From Oceanispirochaeta sp. M1 (GTDB lineage Bacteria > Spirochaetota > Spirochaetia > DSM-2461): a stretch of 36,562 nucleotides of DNA. Below are positions 25,304 through 35,900 of the stretch, piece after piece. The stretch is from NCBI RefSeq assembly GCF_003346715.1, contig NZ_QQPQ01000046.1:1-36562 (forward strand), read 5' to 3'. The first letter of the stretch is position 1. Every line of letters starts with the position of its first letter. Position numbers and translations under genes: made by a program. The notes under the pieces are model-generated. The model did not search any database. It was not told the DNA's origin and saw only the letters and a list, made by a program, of their open reading frames with translations.

Positions 25304-27728
25304 TCTGAGAAAACCGGAGCTGCCGGTTATAATACTACCTGACACGGTAATATTTCCCTATACGGTAGCTCCCTTCTTCCTGACCGATGCCATATCCACC
25401 AGAGCGGTGGATGAGGCCATGAGAGGGAAAAGAGATATATTCCTGGCCTTTCAGAAAGAGAAGGCCGACTCCACAATACAGAAAAAACACCTCTATTCCA
25501 CAGGAACAGTGGCGCATATACTTCAGGTCCTGAAACTTCCCGACGGAAATTCCCGCCTGTTGGTTGAGGGACGCAGTAAGGGTGAACTGTCAAAACTGGT
25601 CAAACGGAAAGACATTCTTATGGTTCAGTACAAACCCATTCAGGAGAGCCGTGAAATAGGGCGGACCCTGGCAGTAGGAATGGAAACCCTTCAGGAAACC
25701 TTTTACGAATATACTCGAAAGAACAAAAAAATAACCAAAGAAACTAAAAATCAGGTGGAACAGGCTCAGACACCCGAAAAGGTGATCGGTATAATTGCTT
25801 CTCAGCTGACCATTCCAATCGAAGATAAAATTGCTCTCCTTGAGATTGACAGTCCCGGTGAAAAGCTGAGCAGACTCAGCGAAATTGTTCAGATGGAAAT
25901 TGAAAAGAGTTCACTTAAACATGATATATCAGGACGGGTTCGTAAGAAGATGGAAAAGACTCAAAAAGAGTATTTCCTGAATGAACAACTGAAAGAGATC
26001 AATAAAGAACTAGGAAACTCCTCACAGGAGGACCCCTCTGGTGCAGCAGAGCTGGAGAGCCGGATAAATGAAATGACCATGCCCGAAGAGGTGAAGGCCA
26101 AGGCTCTTAAGGAAGTAAAACGACTATCCCGCCTGCAGCCTATGAGCCCCGAATCGGGAGTCCTCAGAACCTATCTTGAATGGCTTGTAGATATCCCCTG
26201 GAGCGAAGAATCCAACGATAGAATGAACCTGGCCCGGGCGGCCCGTGTTCTTGATGAAGATCATTACAATCTGAAAAAAGCCAAGGACAGAATCCTTGAT
26301 TATATTGCGGTCAGACAAATCCGCGAAAAGCTGAAAGGTCCTATCCTATGTTTTGTCGGACCTCCGGGAACCGGAAAGACATCATTGGGCCGCTCTGTTG
26401 CCAGAGCTCTAAACAGAGAGTTTGTCCGGATATCTCTTGGTGGTATACGGGATGAAGCGGAGATAAGAGGCCACAGAAAAACATATGTGGGTGCCCTGCC
26501 CGGAAAAATAATTCAGTCTATCAAGAAAGCAGGGACCACAAATCCCGTATTCCTTCTGGATGAAATAGACAAGATGAGCAGCGATTTCCGGGGTGACCCT
26601 TCGGCAGCCCTGCTGGAAGTCCTGGACCCGGAGCAGAACGGAACCTTTACAGACCACTACCTTGAACTGTCCTACGACCTTTCAAGTGTTATGTTCATAA
26701 CTACCGCCAACTCTCTGCATAACATTCCCCGTCCCCTTCTGGACAGGATGGAAGTCATAGAGATTCCCGGTTATACAGAGATAGAAAAAGCCCGTATTGC
26801 CAGAGGATTTATCATTCCCAAGCAGCTGAAAGAGAACGGAATGGAAAACAGCCGGCTCAATATCAGCGATGATGCTGTTAATACTCTGATCCGAAACTAC
26901 ACAATGGAATCAGGTGTGAGAAACCTGGAACGCCAGATTGGCCAGGTCATCAGAAAGATTACCAGAGAAGCCATCGAGAGTTACCAGAAACGTTCAGGCG
27001 GCAACAACATCCATACAGCCCGTATTCACAAATACCAGGAGATCTTCGGCGATCGTAGTGACAAGGGTGAGAACCTTCCCGATCTATCAGTGTTTGATCT
27101 GACTATAAATGGAAGCGATGTACTCCACTACCTGGGGAATCCTCCCATTCCGGACGAAGATAGCGACACAAGAGAAAGAGCCGGCCTGGCAACAGGTATG
27201 GCATGGACCGAAGTAGGAGGTAGAGTCCTGCCCGTAGAAGTAAGCCTGCTGCAGGGAGAAGGAAAACTGATCCTCACCGGAAAGCTGGGTGACGTCATGA
27301 AAGAGAGCGCCCAGATAGCCCTCTCCTACCTGAGAGCCAATGCTGAAACCTTCGGGATCGATCCGAATTTCTATAAAGAGCATGATATCCATATCCATGT
27401 TCCAGAAGGAGCCATCCCCAAAGACGGACCTTCTGCGGGTATAACAATGACTGCGGCTCTCCTGTCGGCATTAAAGCAAACTCCCCTGATCTCAAAGTTG
27501 GCGATGACTGGAGAGATAACCCTCACCGACAGATTGCTCCCCATCGGCGGAGTTAAAGAAAAGGTTTTGGCCGCCCACAGAAATAAATGCCGAATTATCC
27601 TGCTTCCTGAAAAAAACAGAAAAGATCAGGAAGATCTTCCCCAGGAAATAAGGGATGACATTCGTTTTATTTTCAGCAGTTCTGTGAAAGAAGCATTGGG
27701 ACAACTCTTCCCTGAAGGCACATTTTGA
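25278..27728 (+). CDS. lon: Lon ATP-dependent protease
   Basis: Lon degrades misfolded and regulatory proteins in the cytoplasm. The N-terminal LON substrate domain starts at [20 protein letters not shown]. Walker A GPPGTGKT is at residues 361-368 and Walker [10 protein letters not shown] follows. The protease domain has the catalytic Ser719 in KDGPSAGI and Lys762 in GGVKEK, 43 residues apart as in E. coli. The protein has 816 residues from ATG 25278; ATG 25269 is another option. Both starts lie inside clpX, so translation is probably coupled. A GGGA 11 bases before 25278 is the only, and weak, ribosome binding site. Confidence 0.96.
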   Translation: MRINRSPLNLRKPELPVIILPDTVIFPYTVAPFFLTDAISTRAVDEAMRGKRDIFLAFQKEKADSTIQKKHLYSTGTVAHILQVLKLPDGNSRLLVEGRSKGELSKLVKRKDILMVQYKPIQESREIGRTLAVGMETLQETFYEYTRKNKKITKETKNQVEQAQTPEKVIGIIASQLTIPIEDKIALLEIDSPGEKLSRLSEIVQMEIEKSSLKHDISGRVRKKMEKTQKEYFLNEQLKEINKELGNSSQEDPSGAAELESRINEMTMPEEVKAKALKEVKRLSRLQPMSPESGVLRTYLEWLVDIPWSEESNDRMNLARAARVLDEDHYNLKKAKDRILDYIAVRQIREKLKGPILCFVGPPGTGKTSLGRSVARALNREFVRISLGGIRDEAEIRGHRKTYVGALPGKIIQSIKKAGTTNPVFLLDEIDKMSSDFRGDPSAALLEVLDPEQNGTFTDHYLELSYDLSSVMFITTANSLHNIPRPLLDRMEVIEIPGYTEIEKARIARGFIIPKQLKENGMENSRLNISDDAVNTLIRNYTMESGVRNLERQIGQVIRKITREAIESYQKRSGGNNIHTARIHKYQEIFGDRSDKGENLPDLSVFDLTINGSDVLHYLGNPPIPDEDSDTRERAGLATGMAWTEVGGRVLPVEVSLLQGEGKLILTGKLGDVMKESAQIALSYLRANAETFGIDPNFYKEHDIHIHVPEGAIPKDGPSAGITMTAALLSALKQTPLISKLAMTGEITLTDRLLPIGGVKEKVLAAHRNKCRIILLPEKNRKDQEDLPQEIRDDIRFIFSSSVKEALGQLFPEGTF

Positions 27729-27800
27729 CTCTGAACATATACGAATACTGCTTTTTTCTCTGTATAGTGGAATAATAAGCCTCTGCAGTAGAAAACTTAA

Positions 27801-27829
27801 TTGCCATAAGAGCGTTTTTCTATTATAAA
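27801..27829 (+). promoter_or_regulatory. promoter of the exported protein-nrnA pair
   Basis: TTGCCA (27801-27806) and TATAAA (27824-27829) are 17 bases apart, predicting transcription from about 27836. This excludes an in-frame TTG at 27830 as the protein start and supports ATG 27872. Confidence 0.6.
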
Positions 27830-27871
27830 TTGAATAGACTATTATTTGAAAATTCCAGGAGGCCTCGTGTC

Positions 27872-28285
27872 ATGGCAAAGAGAACTGCCTTTTTTATCCT
27901 TCTAATTATGTTTGTCTCTGCATCTTTTCTATCAGCTGAGATATCAGAATCTAAAAGATCCAACATCTATCCTAAAACAATGGCGATTTATAAAGTTTAT
28001 CCCCATGCACTGGGCTACAGAGTTGATTACATTAAATCCAACAGAACCATAGGAACCTTCTATGCCCCTCTGACATGGTTTAAGAAATCAGCAGGTTACG
28101 GTGAAATTGCCTACGGATTCGGTAAAGAGTACCCCTATGCCACCTTCTACTACTCAGAAGGTAAAATTGAACACTTCAGGCTATATCTTATTGAAGACTT
28201 CAATGACATGAGCTGGGGACGTCTCCGTGGCGATAACTATGATGATAAATTTTCTGATGAAGAACTGGTCATTGAATATCAATAA
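27872..28285 (+). CDS. small exported protein of unknown function
   Basis: From ATG 27872, with a perfect AGGAGG nine bases ahead, the protein has 137 residues. It begins with a signal peptide (MAKR, hydrophobic core, SASFLSA before EIS), and no lipobox Cys is present. The mature part of about 115 residues is rich in Tyr, Phe and acidic residues (YKVYPHALGYRVDY, YPYATFYYSEGK) and looks all-beta; I cannot name a family. It is followed nine bases later by the nrnA-like gene, so both are probably on one transcript, though a functional link is not obvious. Confidence 0.75.
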   Translation: MAKRTAFFILLIMFVSASFLSAEISESKRSNIYPKTMAIYKVYPHALGYRVDYIKSNRTIGTFYAPLTWFKKSAGYGEIAYGFGKEYPYATFYYSEGKIEHFRLYLIEDFNDMSWGRLRGDNYDDKFSDEELVIEYQ

Positions 28286-28294
28286 AGAGGTTTT

Positions 28295-29263
28295 ATGACT
28301 TTTTCTGAAATACCCTCCTCTATCCGGGAGGGTTTTGATTCTTATAAGAACTTTATACTTATCGGACATGAGCATCCCGATGCGGACTCTCTCTGTTCAC
28401 AGCTGGGCCTGGCAGCCCTCCTTAAAAGGCTGAACAAAAATGTCCGCCTTATTGCCAAAGGACCTTTCACAAGACCCGAAACCAGGGATCTGGAAGAACT
28501 TTTTGAAACCAACTGGTCCTATCCCTCTCCTGCAGGCACCTTGCTTATACTGCTGGACTGCTCCGACATCAGCCGAACAGGATACCCTGTAGAGGAACTG
28601 GAACCCTTTGATCTGATGATTATCGATCACCATGCCTCTGGTAGTTCAGCCGGAGAATACCGCTATATCGATGCGGCCAGCCCCTCCACCACTCTCCTTA
28701 TTCAGGGATTATGGGATCTGTACGGAGAAAAACCCGATAAAGACACCAGCAGCTACCTCTTTTTCGGTTTTGCCACGGATACAGGATTCTTCAGACATCT
28801 GGAAGGAGCAACAGGTCCGGTATTCAACAGAGTTGCCGGGATGATAGATAACGGGGCTTCCCCCAATGCAATATACCGCCGTATCAACGGCGGAAGAGAG
28901 CTGGGAACACGACGCCTTATGGGAAGACTCCTGGAGAGAGCCCGATTTTACTTTGACAACAAGATACTGATATCCTGGGAAAACAAGGAAGACAGGGATG
29001 AGCTGGGAGTTGATGACAGAGATTCCGATCGCCTGTACCAGCTGCTCCAATCTGTAGCGGGCTGTGAAGCTGTTGCATTGCTTCGTGAAGAGTCTGATAC
29101 TCTCACCATTATCGGACTTCGTTCCAATAACCATATTGATGTGGGTAGGATAGCCTCTGAACTGAAAGGCGGCGGTCATGTAAAAGCGGCCGGCTGTGCT
29201 GTTGAAACAGGCAGAGAGGCTGCAACAGCAAGAGTATTAGAGCTTTTCAAGAAGCAACTTTAG
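28295..29263 (+). CDS. DHH/DHHA1 phosphoesterase, NrnA-like
   Basis: The 322-residue protein belongs to the DHH-DHHA1 family and is most like NrnA, which degrades short oligonucleotides (nanoRNA) and may dephosphorylate pAp. Manganese-binding motifs are GHEHPDADS (24-32), LDCSD (87-91) and DHHASG (111-116), with FGFATDTGFF following. The C-terminal DHHA1 part has GGGHVKAAGC, the substrate-binding glycine motif. Related enzymes of the family hydrolyse c-di-AMP products, so activity on pApA is possible. An AAAGAGG site precedes the ATG. Confidence 0.88.
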   Translation: MTFSEIPSSIREGFDSYKNFILIGHEHPDADSLCSQLGLAALLKRLNKNVRLIAKGPFTRPETRDLEELFETNWSYPSPAGTLLILLDCSDISRTGYPVEELEPFDLMIIDHHASGSSAGEYRYIDAASPSTTLLIQGLWDLYGEKPDKDTSSYLFFGFATDTGFFRHLEGATGPVFNRVAGMIDNGASPNAIYRRINGGRELGTRRLMGRLLERARFYFDNKILISWENKEDRDELGVDDRDSDRLYQLLQSVAGCEAVALLREESDTLTIIGLRSNNHIDVGRIASELKGGGHVKAAGCAVETGREAATARVLELFKKQL

Positions 29264-29314
29264 GATATTCGGTCGGATTCCAGAGCGAATTTATAATTTT
29301 CTATCACTTTATTA

Positions 29315-29343
29315 TTGACCTCTTTATTTGAATTTACTATTTT
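29315..29343 (+). promoter_or_regulatory. promoter of the tetR-efflux operon
   Basis: TTGACC (29315-29320) and TATTTT (29338-29343) are 17 bases apart. Transcription would start near 29350, only about 19 bases before the ATG, and no Shine-Dalgarno sequence lies in that leader. Confidence 0.55.
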
Positions 29344-29370
29344 TGTTAACGAACGGTCGTAAACAAAAAT
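29339..29370. promoter_or_regulatory. operator overlapping the -10 and start codon of the TetR gene
   Basis: Two 14-base arms (29339-29352 and 29357-29370) form an inverted repeat with one mismatch around the centre ACGG. The core reads ACGAACGGTCGT, of the size and symmetry that TetR-family dimers bind. It covers the -10, the predicted start site and the first two bases of the ATG, so the protein would repress itself and, by read-through, the efflux genes. Confidence 0.7.
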
Positions 29371-30550
29371 GAAAGTAGAAGAAAAACGCAGACTTAAAAA
29401 AATAGCCATTATGGAAGCGGCAATGGATGCCTGGTCCTGTGATGATTATAAAAAGACTTCTCTAACCACATTGGCAAAAGAGCTGCAGATGACAAAACCA
29501 GCTCTGTACCGCTACTTTTCAAACAAGGAAGAACTCCTTAATTCCATGGCCGAATATGTAAACTCTCTCGAACGGGAATGGTTTTTAGAATTGATCCCCC
29601 GTCTTCAGAGTATGAAGAAGGATGATCAGACCAGATTCTTTATAGAATCATATTCCAAAGCCCAGGTTGAAAGTAAACGATATGTTCATTTCAGCAGCTA
29701 TAATACCCTTCGTCAGAACAAGCTTTTCCAATTAAACAATATGAAGCAGATCATAGAGATCCAGAAAATCCTGAATATTTCCAACAGAGTTTTTCTTCTA
29801 ATTATGCTCTACTGTTTTTTTATGTGGGGCTGGCATGAAAATGAAGAGTTACAGCAGAACCGCACAGACATTGAGAAAATAGATCTTATACTGAATCTTT
29901 TAAATAACGGACTTGCAGGAGAATCCTTCAGGCTCCCCTCTGCAGAGAAAGCAGAGACCACAGCTGAAATTTACAAACAATACAGAATGTGCTCTAATCA
30001 GCCGGATTTGATTCAGGCGGTGAATCAGGTTATACAGGAGAAAGGATTTACAGGTGTAACCCTTGAACTGATTGCAGAAAAAGCAGGGATGTCAAAGAGT
30101 ACTCTCTATAACTATTTTAAAAATAAAGATGACATGCTGACAAAAACAATCAATGCACTTGTTACAGATTATACGAAGTTTCACGCGCAGTTATTATCTC
30201 AGAAAGATAGTTTTGAAGATAAACTGCTGGCTCACCTGGAACTGCAGAGTGTTCTGTTCCCTCAGAAACCCCAGGCGTTCATTGTCCTGAAACAATTTAT
30301 GAGCCCTGAAATATTCGGCAAGATAAAAAGACCTGCTCTTAAAAAAGGATTCCTTGATTTCCTGCAGGAAGGAATTGATAACAAAAAACTGAAAGATATT
30401 CTATCGGTCTATGAGTATCAGATGATTTTCAGCTTTTTTATATTTATTGAACGCGTTATTTATCAGCAGGAGGGTGATGCCCCCCTGACAGAAGAGATAT
30501 TGGATTGGCTGAAACTGCTGGCTTATGGGAAAGCATCATCAGCCACTTAA
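29369..30550 (+). CDS. double TetR-family transcriptional regulator
   Basis: The 393-residue protein carries two complete TetR-type DNA-binding units in one chain. The first helix-turn-helix is about residues 29-51 (TSLTTLAKELQMTKPALYRYF) and the second about 228-251 (TGVTLELIAEKAGMSKSTLYNYF), each followed by a helical ligand/dimerisation region of about 150 residues. Ordinary TetR proteins have about 200 residues with one such unit. The two halves differ in sequence, so this is an old fusion or duplication. It probably controls the efflux operon 74 bases downstream and itself, through the operator over its start codon. The inducer is unknown, and no frameshift separates the halves. Confidence 0.88.
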   Translation: MKVEEKRRLKKIAIMEAAMDAWSCDDYKKTSLTTLAKELQMTKPALYRYFSNKEELLNSMAEYVNSLEREWFLELIPRLQSMKKDDQTRFFIESYSKAQVESKRYVHFSSYNTLRQNKLFQLNNMKQIIEIQKILNISNRVFLLIMLYCFFMWGWHENEELQQNRTDIEKIDLILNLLNNGLAGESFRLPSAEKAETTAEIYKQYRMCSNQPDLIQAVNQVIQEKGFTGVTLELIAEKAGMSKSTLYNYFKNKDDMLTKTINALVTDYTKFHAQLLSQKDSFEDKLLAHLELQSVLFPQKPQAFIVLKQFMSPEIFGKIKRPALKKGFLDFLQEGIDNKKLKDILSVYEYQMIFSFFIFIERVIYQQEGDAPLTEEILDWLKLLAYGKASSAT

Positions 30551-30624
30551 GACTCAGGCCCCTGAGCCAAAGGAAAAATAAAAATTTCAGAATCGGGAGA
30601 TTTTGATAGTTAAGGAGATTCTAG

Positions 30625-31968
30625 ATGAAAAAAGTACTGACATTAACAGCATTGATAATGCTGATCACAACAGCAGGTTTTGCCGAAACACTGACCCTTA
30701 CAGCCGACAGCGCTGTAGCTCTGGCCCTGGAGAACAACCTGAGTCTGCAGAGCGATGCCATAAATCTTAATATTAAAGAGCGAGCTAAAGATACTGCATG
30801 GAATGCATTTATTCCCAGTATTAACGGTTCAGCCGGGCTCAACAACACGGGTACTCTATTTTCAGATCCGGCACCCAGCGCAATGAATCCTGATCCGACT
30901 GCAAGGACCTGGATTATCAGTGGTGGCCTCTCTGCAAGCCTGCCCATCAATATTGCATTGGGAACAGGGATCAAGCAGACAAAGATTGAATACGAAGGCG
31001 GTATTTTGAGCTATGACGATTCCCGCAAAAAGCTGAATAGAGATGTTAGAAAGTATTACTTTCTCCTGGTAGCCACCGCCACGGACCTGGAACTGAAACA
31101 GCAGAATATTGACATTGCCGAGAAACGTTATGAACAAGCCCGAGAGAATTATAATAATGGTCTTATTTCAGAACTTGAGATGCTGCAGTCTCAGGTAACA
31201 GCCGAAAACAGCAAACCTGTATACAATAACCAGGTCACCAGTTACAAAAATGACCTTATGAATTTCAAGCTTCTTCTGGGAATCCCCAGCACTATAAATC
31301 TGGAATTGGAAGAAGGACTTGAAAATATTGTATTCTACAAACTGTCGGCTCAGGAACTTTTTGATACATACAGTGCCAACAGACTGGATGTGCTGCAGAT
31401 AAATAAATCCATAGAATCATTGGAAAATACCAGAAAACTTCAGGCTCAATATAATAGGACTCCGACTCTGGCCCTTTCAGGAAGCTGGGGTACAGATGTT
31501 GCCGATGGCTTTGACAGTGACAACTGGCAAAAAGATTACTGGAGAGACAGCGCTACTTTTGGAATAAATATGAGCATCCCCCTGGATGATTTCATCCCCT
31601 CATCTTCCACTTCAGTGCTTCTTGAGGATTTTGATGATCAGATTAAACAGCTTGAACTGAGTAAACAGCTCATATTCGACTCTGCTGAAATTGAAATTAC
31701 AAACCTGGTATTGACTCTGCAGAATTCCATGAACACAGTAGAAACATATTCGCTGAATGTGGATCTTGCCAGAAAATCTTTCGAACTGACTACCGAAGCC
31801 TATAACCTGGGAACAAGAGAACTCCTTGATGTTGAAACCGCTCAGACCGAGCTGCTCAGCGCATCACAGAATGTTCTTTATGAAAAAATTAATTATATAA
31901 ACAGACTTCTTGATCTTGAATATGCCATCAATGCGGAAGACATCTCTAACGTTCTGGAGGAAAAATGA
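30625..31968 (+). CDS. TolC-family outer membrane efflux protein
   Basis: The 447-residue protein has a signal peptide (MKK, hydrophobic core, AGFA before ETL) and then the TolC/OEP pattern: two similar halves with long helices, AVALALENNLSLQS and YNLGTRELLDVETAQTELL. It would form the outer-membrane channel of the pump encoded next. An AAGGAG site lies before the ATG. The 74-base gap after the regulator contains a short GC palindrome (30553-30566) but no T run and no second copy of the operator, so transcription from the regulator promoter is likely. The stop overlaps the adaptor start as ATGA. Confidence 0.93.
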   Translation: MKKVLTLTALIMLITTAGFAETLTLTADSAVALALENNLSLQSDAINLNIKERAKDTAWNAFIPSINGSAGLNNTGTLFSDPAPSAMNPDPTARTWIISGGLSASLPINIALGTGIKQTKIEYEGGILSYDDSRKKLNRDVRKYYFLLVATATDLELKQQNIDIAEKRYEQARENYNNGLISELEMLQSQVTAENSKPVYNNQVTSYKNDLMNFKLLLGIPSTINLELEEGLENIVFYKLSAQELFDTYSANRLDVLQINKSIESLENTRKLQAQYNRTPTLALSGSWGTDVADGFDSDNWQKDYWRDSATFGINMSIPLDDFIPSSSTSVLLEDFDDQIKQLELSKQLIFDSAEIEITNLVLTLQNSMNTVETYSLNVDLARKSFELTTEAYNLGTRELLDVETAQTELLSASQNVLYEKINYINRLLDLEYAINAEDISNVLEEK

Positions 31969-32966
31969 GTAAAAAAGATAAATCGGCCGAACTGAATACG
32001 GATAAAGAAATAAAAGTTAAAAAGAAACTATCTGCGGGTCGTATGATACTGATTATCCTGCTGATTGGGATTGTAGGTTTTGCCGCCTTCACTTTTCTGG
32101 GTATGAAGGATGGTAAGGAAGGACCCAAAGGGGGCCCCGACATGACGGATGAGAACAAAGAAACCATCTTTGCCGTAACCACAACAGAAGCTGTATCAGG
32201 TCAGATAAAAGACATTCTTAAAGTAAATGGAGACATTATCCCTGATAGTTCAGTTGATGTATATTCTGATAGCTCCGGTAAACTCTCCAAGCTGAAAGTC
32301 AGCCTGGGAGATTATGTACGCAAAGATGAAGTCATTGCAGAAATCGATCCGTCCCGTCCCGGTATGTCTTATACGGCCAACCCTGTTAAGGCAACAATCA
32401 GCGGGACGATCACCAGTCTCCCCTTTGATGTGGGAGCAACAGTGAGTCCTCAGGTTCCAATTGCAACAGTGGGAAGACTCCAAAGCCTTCAGGTCAGAAC
32501 CTTTATCCCCGAGCGATTCATCTCCAGAGTAAAAATGGGAATGACAGCCAGGTTGAGCTTTGAAGCCTACCCCGGAGAAGAGTTTATGGCAGTGGTTACA
32601 GAGCTGAGTCCCGTGGTGGATTCGATCTCCAGAACCATGGAGATAAAACTGGACCTGACTGATAAGGATAAAAGAATCAAGGCGGGAATGTATGCAAAGA
32701 TCAGCCTGGTAACTGAGGTGAAAGAGGACATCGTCCGCATACCTTCCGACTGTATCATAATCCGTTTCGGCGAGACATTTGTATTCACTATGGACGGAGA
32801 GGATCATGTTTCAAAAAGACTGATATCAGAAGGTATCCGGATCAACGGTGTTTCAGAAATAAGAGAAGGACTTGAAGTGGGAGAAACAATTATTTACCAG
32901 GGCCAGACCCTGCTGGATGACAAGGCTCCTGTCAAAGTTGTTCGTACAGTACAACCTCTGAAATAA
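31965..32966 (+). CDS. RND pump adaptor (membrane fusion protein)
   Basis: The 333-residue protein has a basic, charged N-terminus, then one membrane helix at about 23-46 and a periplasmic part. The lipoyl-like halves are visible as SGKLSKLKVSLGDYVRKDEVIAEI and ATISGTITSLPFDVGATVS, with the beta-barrel region after them (RTFIPERFISRVKMGM, IKAGMYAKISL). It bridges the pump and the TolC channel. Unlike many adaptors it is anchored by an uncleaved helix, not a lipid. It overlaps tolC by four bases, and ten bases precede the pump gene. Confidence 0.92.
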   Translation: MSKKDKSAELNTDKEIKVKKKLSAGRMILIILLIGIVGFAAFTFLGMKDGKEGPKGGPDMTDENKETIFAVTTTEAVSGQIKDILKVNGDIIPDSSVDVYSDSSGKLSKLKVSLGDYVRKDEVIAEIDPSRPGMSYTANPVKATISGTITSLPFDVGATVSPQVPIATVGRLQSLQVRTFIPERFISRVKMGMTARLSFEAYPGEEFMAVVTELSPVVDSISRTMEIKLDLTDKDKRIKAGMYAKISLVTEVKEDIVRIPSDCIIIRFGETFVFTMDGEDHVSKRLISEGIRINGVSEIREGLEVGETIIYQGQTLLDDKAPVKVVRTVQPLK

Positions 32967-32976
32967 AGGAAAATAA

Positions 32977-35900
32977 ATGAGTATTTCCAAAACAATAGTC
33001 AATAGGCCAACCACCATCCTAATCCTTTTTGCAATATTGGTTGGTCTCGGTTTATATATAGTACCTCAGGTCCCCATTGACCTGTATCCGGAAATTAATC
33101 CGCCCATCCTCGTTATCTTTACAACCTACAGCGGTGCGGGTCCTGAAGAGATAGAACAGACCACAACCAGACCCCTCGAAGGGCAGATGGGGAATGTATC
33201 GGATGTGCAGAGGATAACATCCACTTCCTCCGAAGGTCTCAGTATGATTCTTCTGGAATTTGACTGGGATACAGACCTGTCAGCTGCGTCCCAGGATGTC
33301 AGGGACAAGCTTGAATTTATTAAAGACTTCCTCCCCGATGATGCAGCCAATCCCCAGATTTTCAAGTTTGACCCTGCCATGATGCCCATTATGGACCTGG
33401 TGGTAGACGGCAACAGAACGCCTGAAGAGATCAGATCCATAGCCGAAGATCAGATACAGCCCTATCTGGAACAGATACCCGGCGTTGCTACAACGATTAT
33501 TACCGGTGGACGGGAAAAGGTAGTCCGTGTAGAAATATCCCAGAACCGTCTGGAAGCATACAATCTGAGTATTACTCAGGTGGCCCAGATGCTGGCTACA
33601 CAGAATTTGCAGATAGGTGCCGGATCGGTTGAAGAGGGATCAAAAAAATACCTGATCCGTACTGCTGGTGAATACAAAAGCATTGAAGAGATCTCCAATG
33701 CGGTTATCTCCTATAAAATGTCCGGAGGTGTGACCAAAGATATCCGCCTCAGAGATATTGCCACTGTCTTCGAAGGTTATAAAGATGCCACCAACACAGT
33801 TTATATCAACGGTGAGCCGGGTATTTATATATCGATTCAGAAGCAGAGCGGCGTTAACTCAATTGAGACAGCAGACAATGTTGTAGCCAAGCTGGAACAG
33901 ATCAATAAGAACCTTCCTCAGGACATGTCTGTACAGGTTATCAACAACACAACCGATATGATCCGGGGCTCTCTGGATCAGGTAACCAGCTCCGCCATAA
34001 CCGGAGCAATACTGGCCATGGTCATCCTCTTTATCTTCCTGAGAAGCGTCAAGAGTACCCTGATCATCGGCCTCTCCATCCCTATCTCACTGCTGATTAC
34101 AATCATGTTCATGTATTTTGCGGGACTGACCCTGAATATCATGACTCTGGCAGGACTGACCCTGGGGGTCGGGATGATTGTGGACTCCTCCATTGTTATA
34201 CTGGAAAACATATTCCGCTATAGAGAAAAGGGTGCCAAACTTAAACCATCGGCCATCCTGGGTACCCAGGAAATGTTTATGGCTATCATGGCCTCCACTC
34301 TGACTACGGTCTGTGTATTTCTCCCCGTTCTGATGTTTAAGAAAGAACTGGAAATGATCGGAGTACTCTTTCAGGACCTGGCCTTTACCATTATTATCGC
34401 CCTGCTCTCCTCACTGCTTATTGCAATCACCCTGGTACCCGTACTGGCCAGCCAGTACATCACCATCTATACCAGAAAGCAGAGACCCCTTAAGTGGAAG
34501 TTTCTGAGAGGAATAGACAATGCTATGGAGCGCTTCTTCACAGGAATGGACAACGGTTATAAAAAATTGCTGGCATCCTGTCTGGACAATAAAGCTCTTG
34601 TAGTACTTGTTATTCTGGCACTCTTTATACTCAGTATCATGATGTTCCCGTCACTGGGTATTAACTTTATGCCCAACAGTGAAGAGGACTCAATCACCTT
34701 GAATATGGAGATGCCTGTGGGAACCAGGCTTGAGCTGACCCAGGAGTATATGAACCAGATTGCAGTCATTGCCTCCGACGAGGTGGACAGTGCAAAGGAT
34801 ATAATCATATCTACAGGTTCAGGCGGTTTTCTTGCTGCAGACGATGGAAGCAGGGGTACCCTGACTATGACTCTCAAGGATTATCAACTCCGTTCAGAAA
34901 GCAATGACGAGATAAAAGAGATTCTCCGAAGTCATTTTGACAGCTTCCCCTCTGCGACCTTCAGCTTCGGCAACTCCATGAATATGGGAGGATCCGCTTC
35001 ACCAATCGATATCATCATTAAAACAGAGGATATGGATGAAGCCAGGCGGGTAGCCTTTGCCATAAAAGAGATGCTTATTGATCAGGTTCCGGAAGTGACC
35101 GAGCCCGATGTAAGTCTCTCAGAAGGACTGCCTCAGGCAGAGATTATCGTGGACCGTGAAAAAGCCTACTCCCTTGGTCTGAGTATTTACAGCATAGGTA
35201 ATGAGATTTCAGCTAATGTGGACGGAAAAACTGCCTCCCGCTACAGGGTTGGGGGTGATGAATTCGATATCCTTGTAATCCTTAATAAAGAGGACCGCTC
35301 GGCTATTCCCGATCTGGAAAAAATCTTTGTTATGAACTCCATGGGTCAGAGAATCCCACTCTCCAGTGTGGCAACAATTGAGAAGACCTCAGGCCCTGTT
35401 GATATTGCCCGTGAAGACCAGTCCCGTGTTGTCCATGTAACCGGAGGCCTGAAGCCCGGTTTTGCAGCCAACCAGGTAGAACCAAAGGTCCGATCAATGA
35501 TCAAAGAGAATATTATTGCCGATGATTCGGTCATTATCGACTTTAATGGTGACTATGCCGAAGTCCAGTCCTATATAATGAAGTTTATTGTTATCATGAT
35601 TATCGCTGTTGTTCTGGTATTCGGTGTTATGGCCAGTCAGTTTGAATCACTGCGAGACCCGTTTATCATATTTTTCACCATTCCTTTGATGGCAATCGGA
35701 ATTATATTCCTGTATAAAATCACAGGAGAAGCTATCAGTATGTATTCAGCCGTAGGGGTGATCATGCTGGCGGGTATTGTTGTAAACAACGGTATCGTTA
35801 TGGTTGACTATACCAATATTCTCAGAGGCCGAGGACTTTGCATACGGGATGCCTGTATTGAAGCCGGAGGAAACAGACTCCGTCCTGTACTGATGACAAC

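Noticed and set aside
30553-30566. GC palindrome CTCAGG-CC-CCTGAG after the TetR gene as a terminator
   Set aside because: No T run follows, the loop is too small for a full stem, and the efflux genes seem to need read-through.
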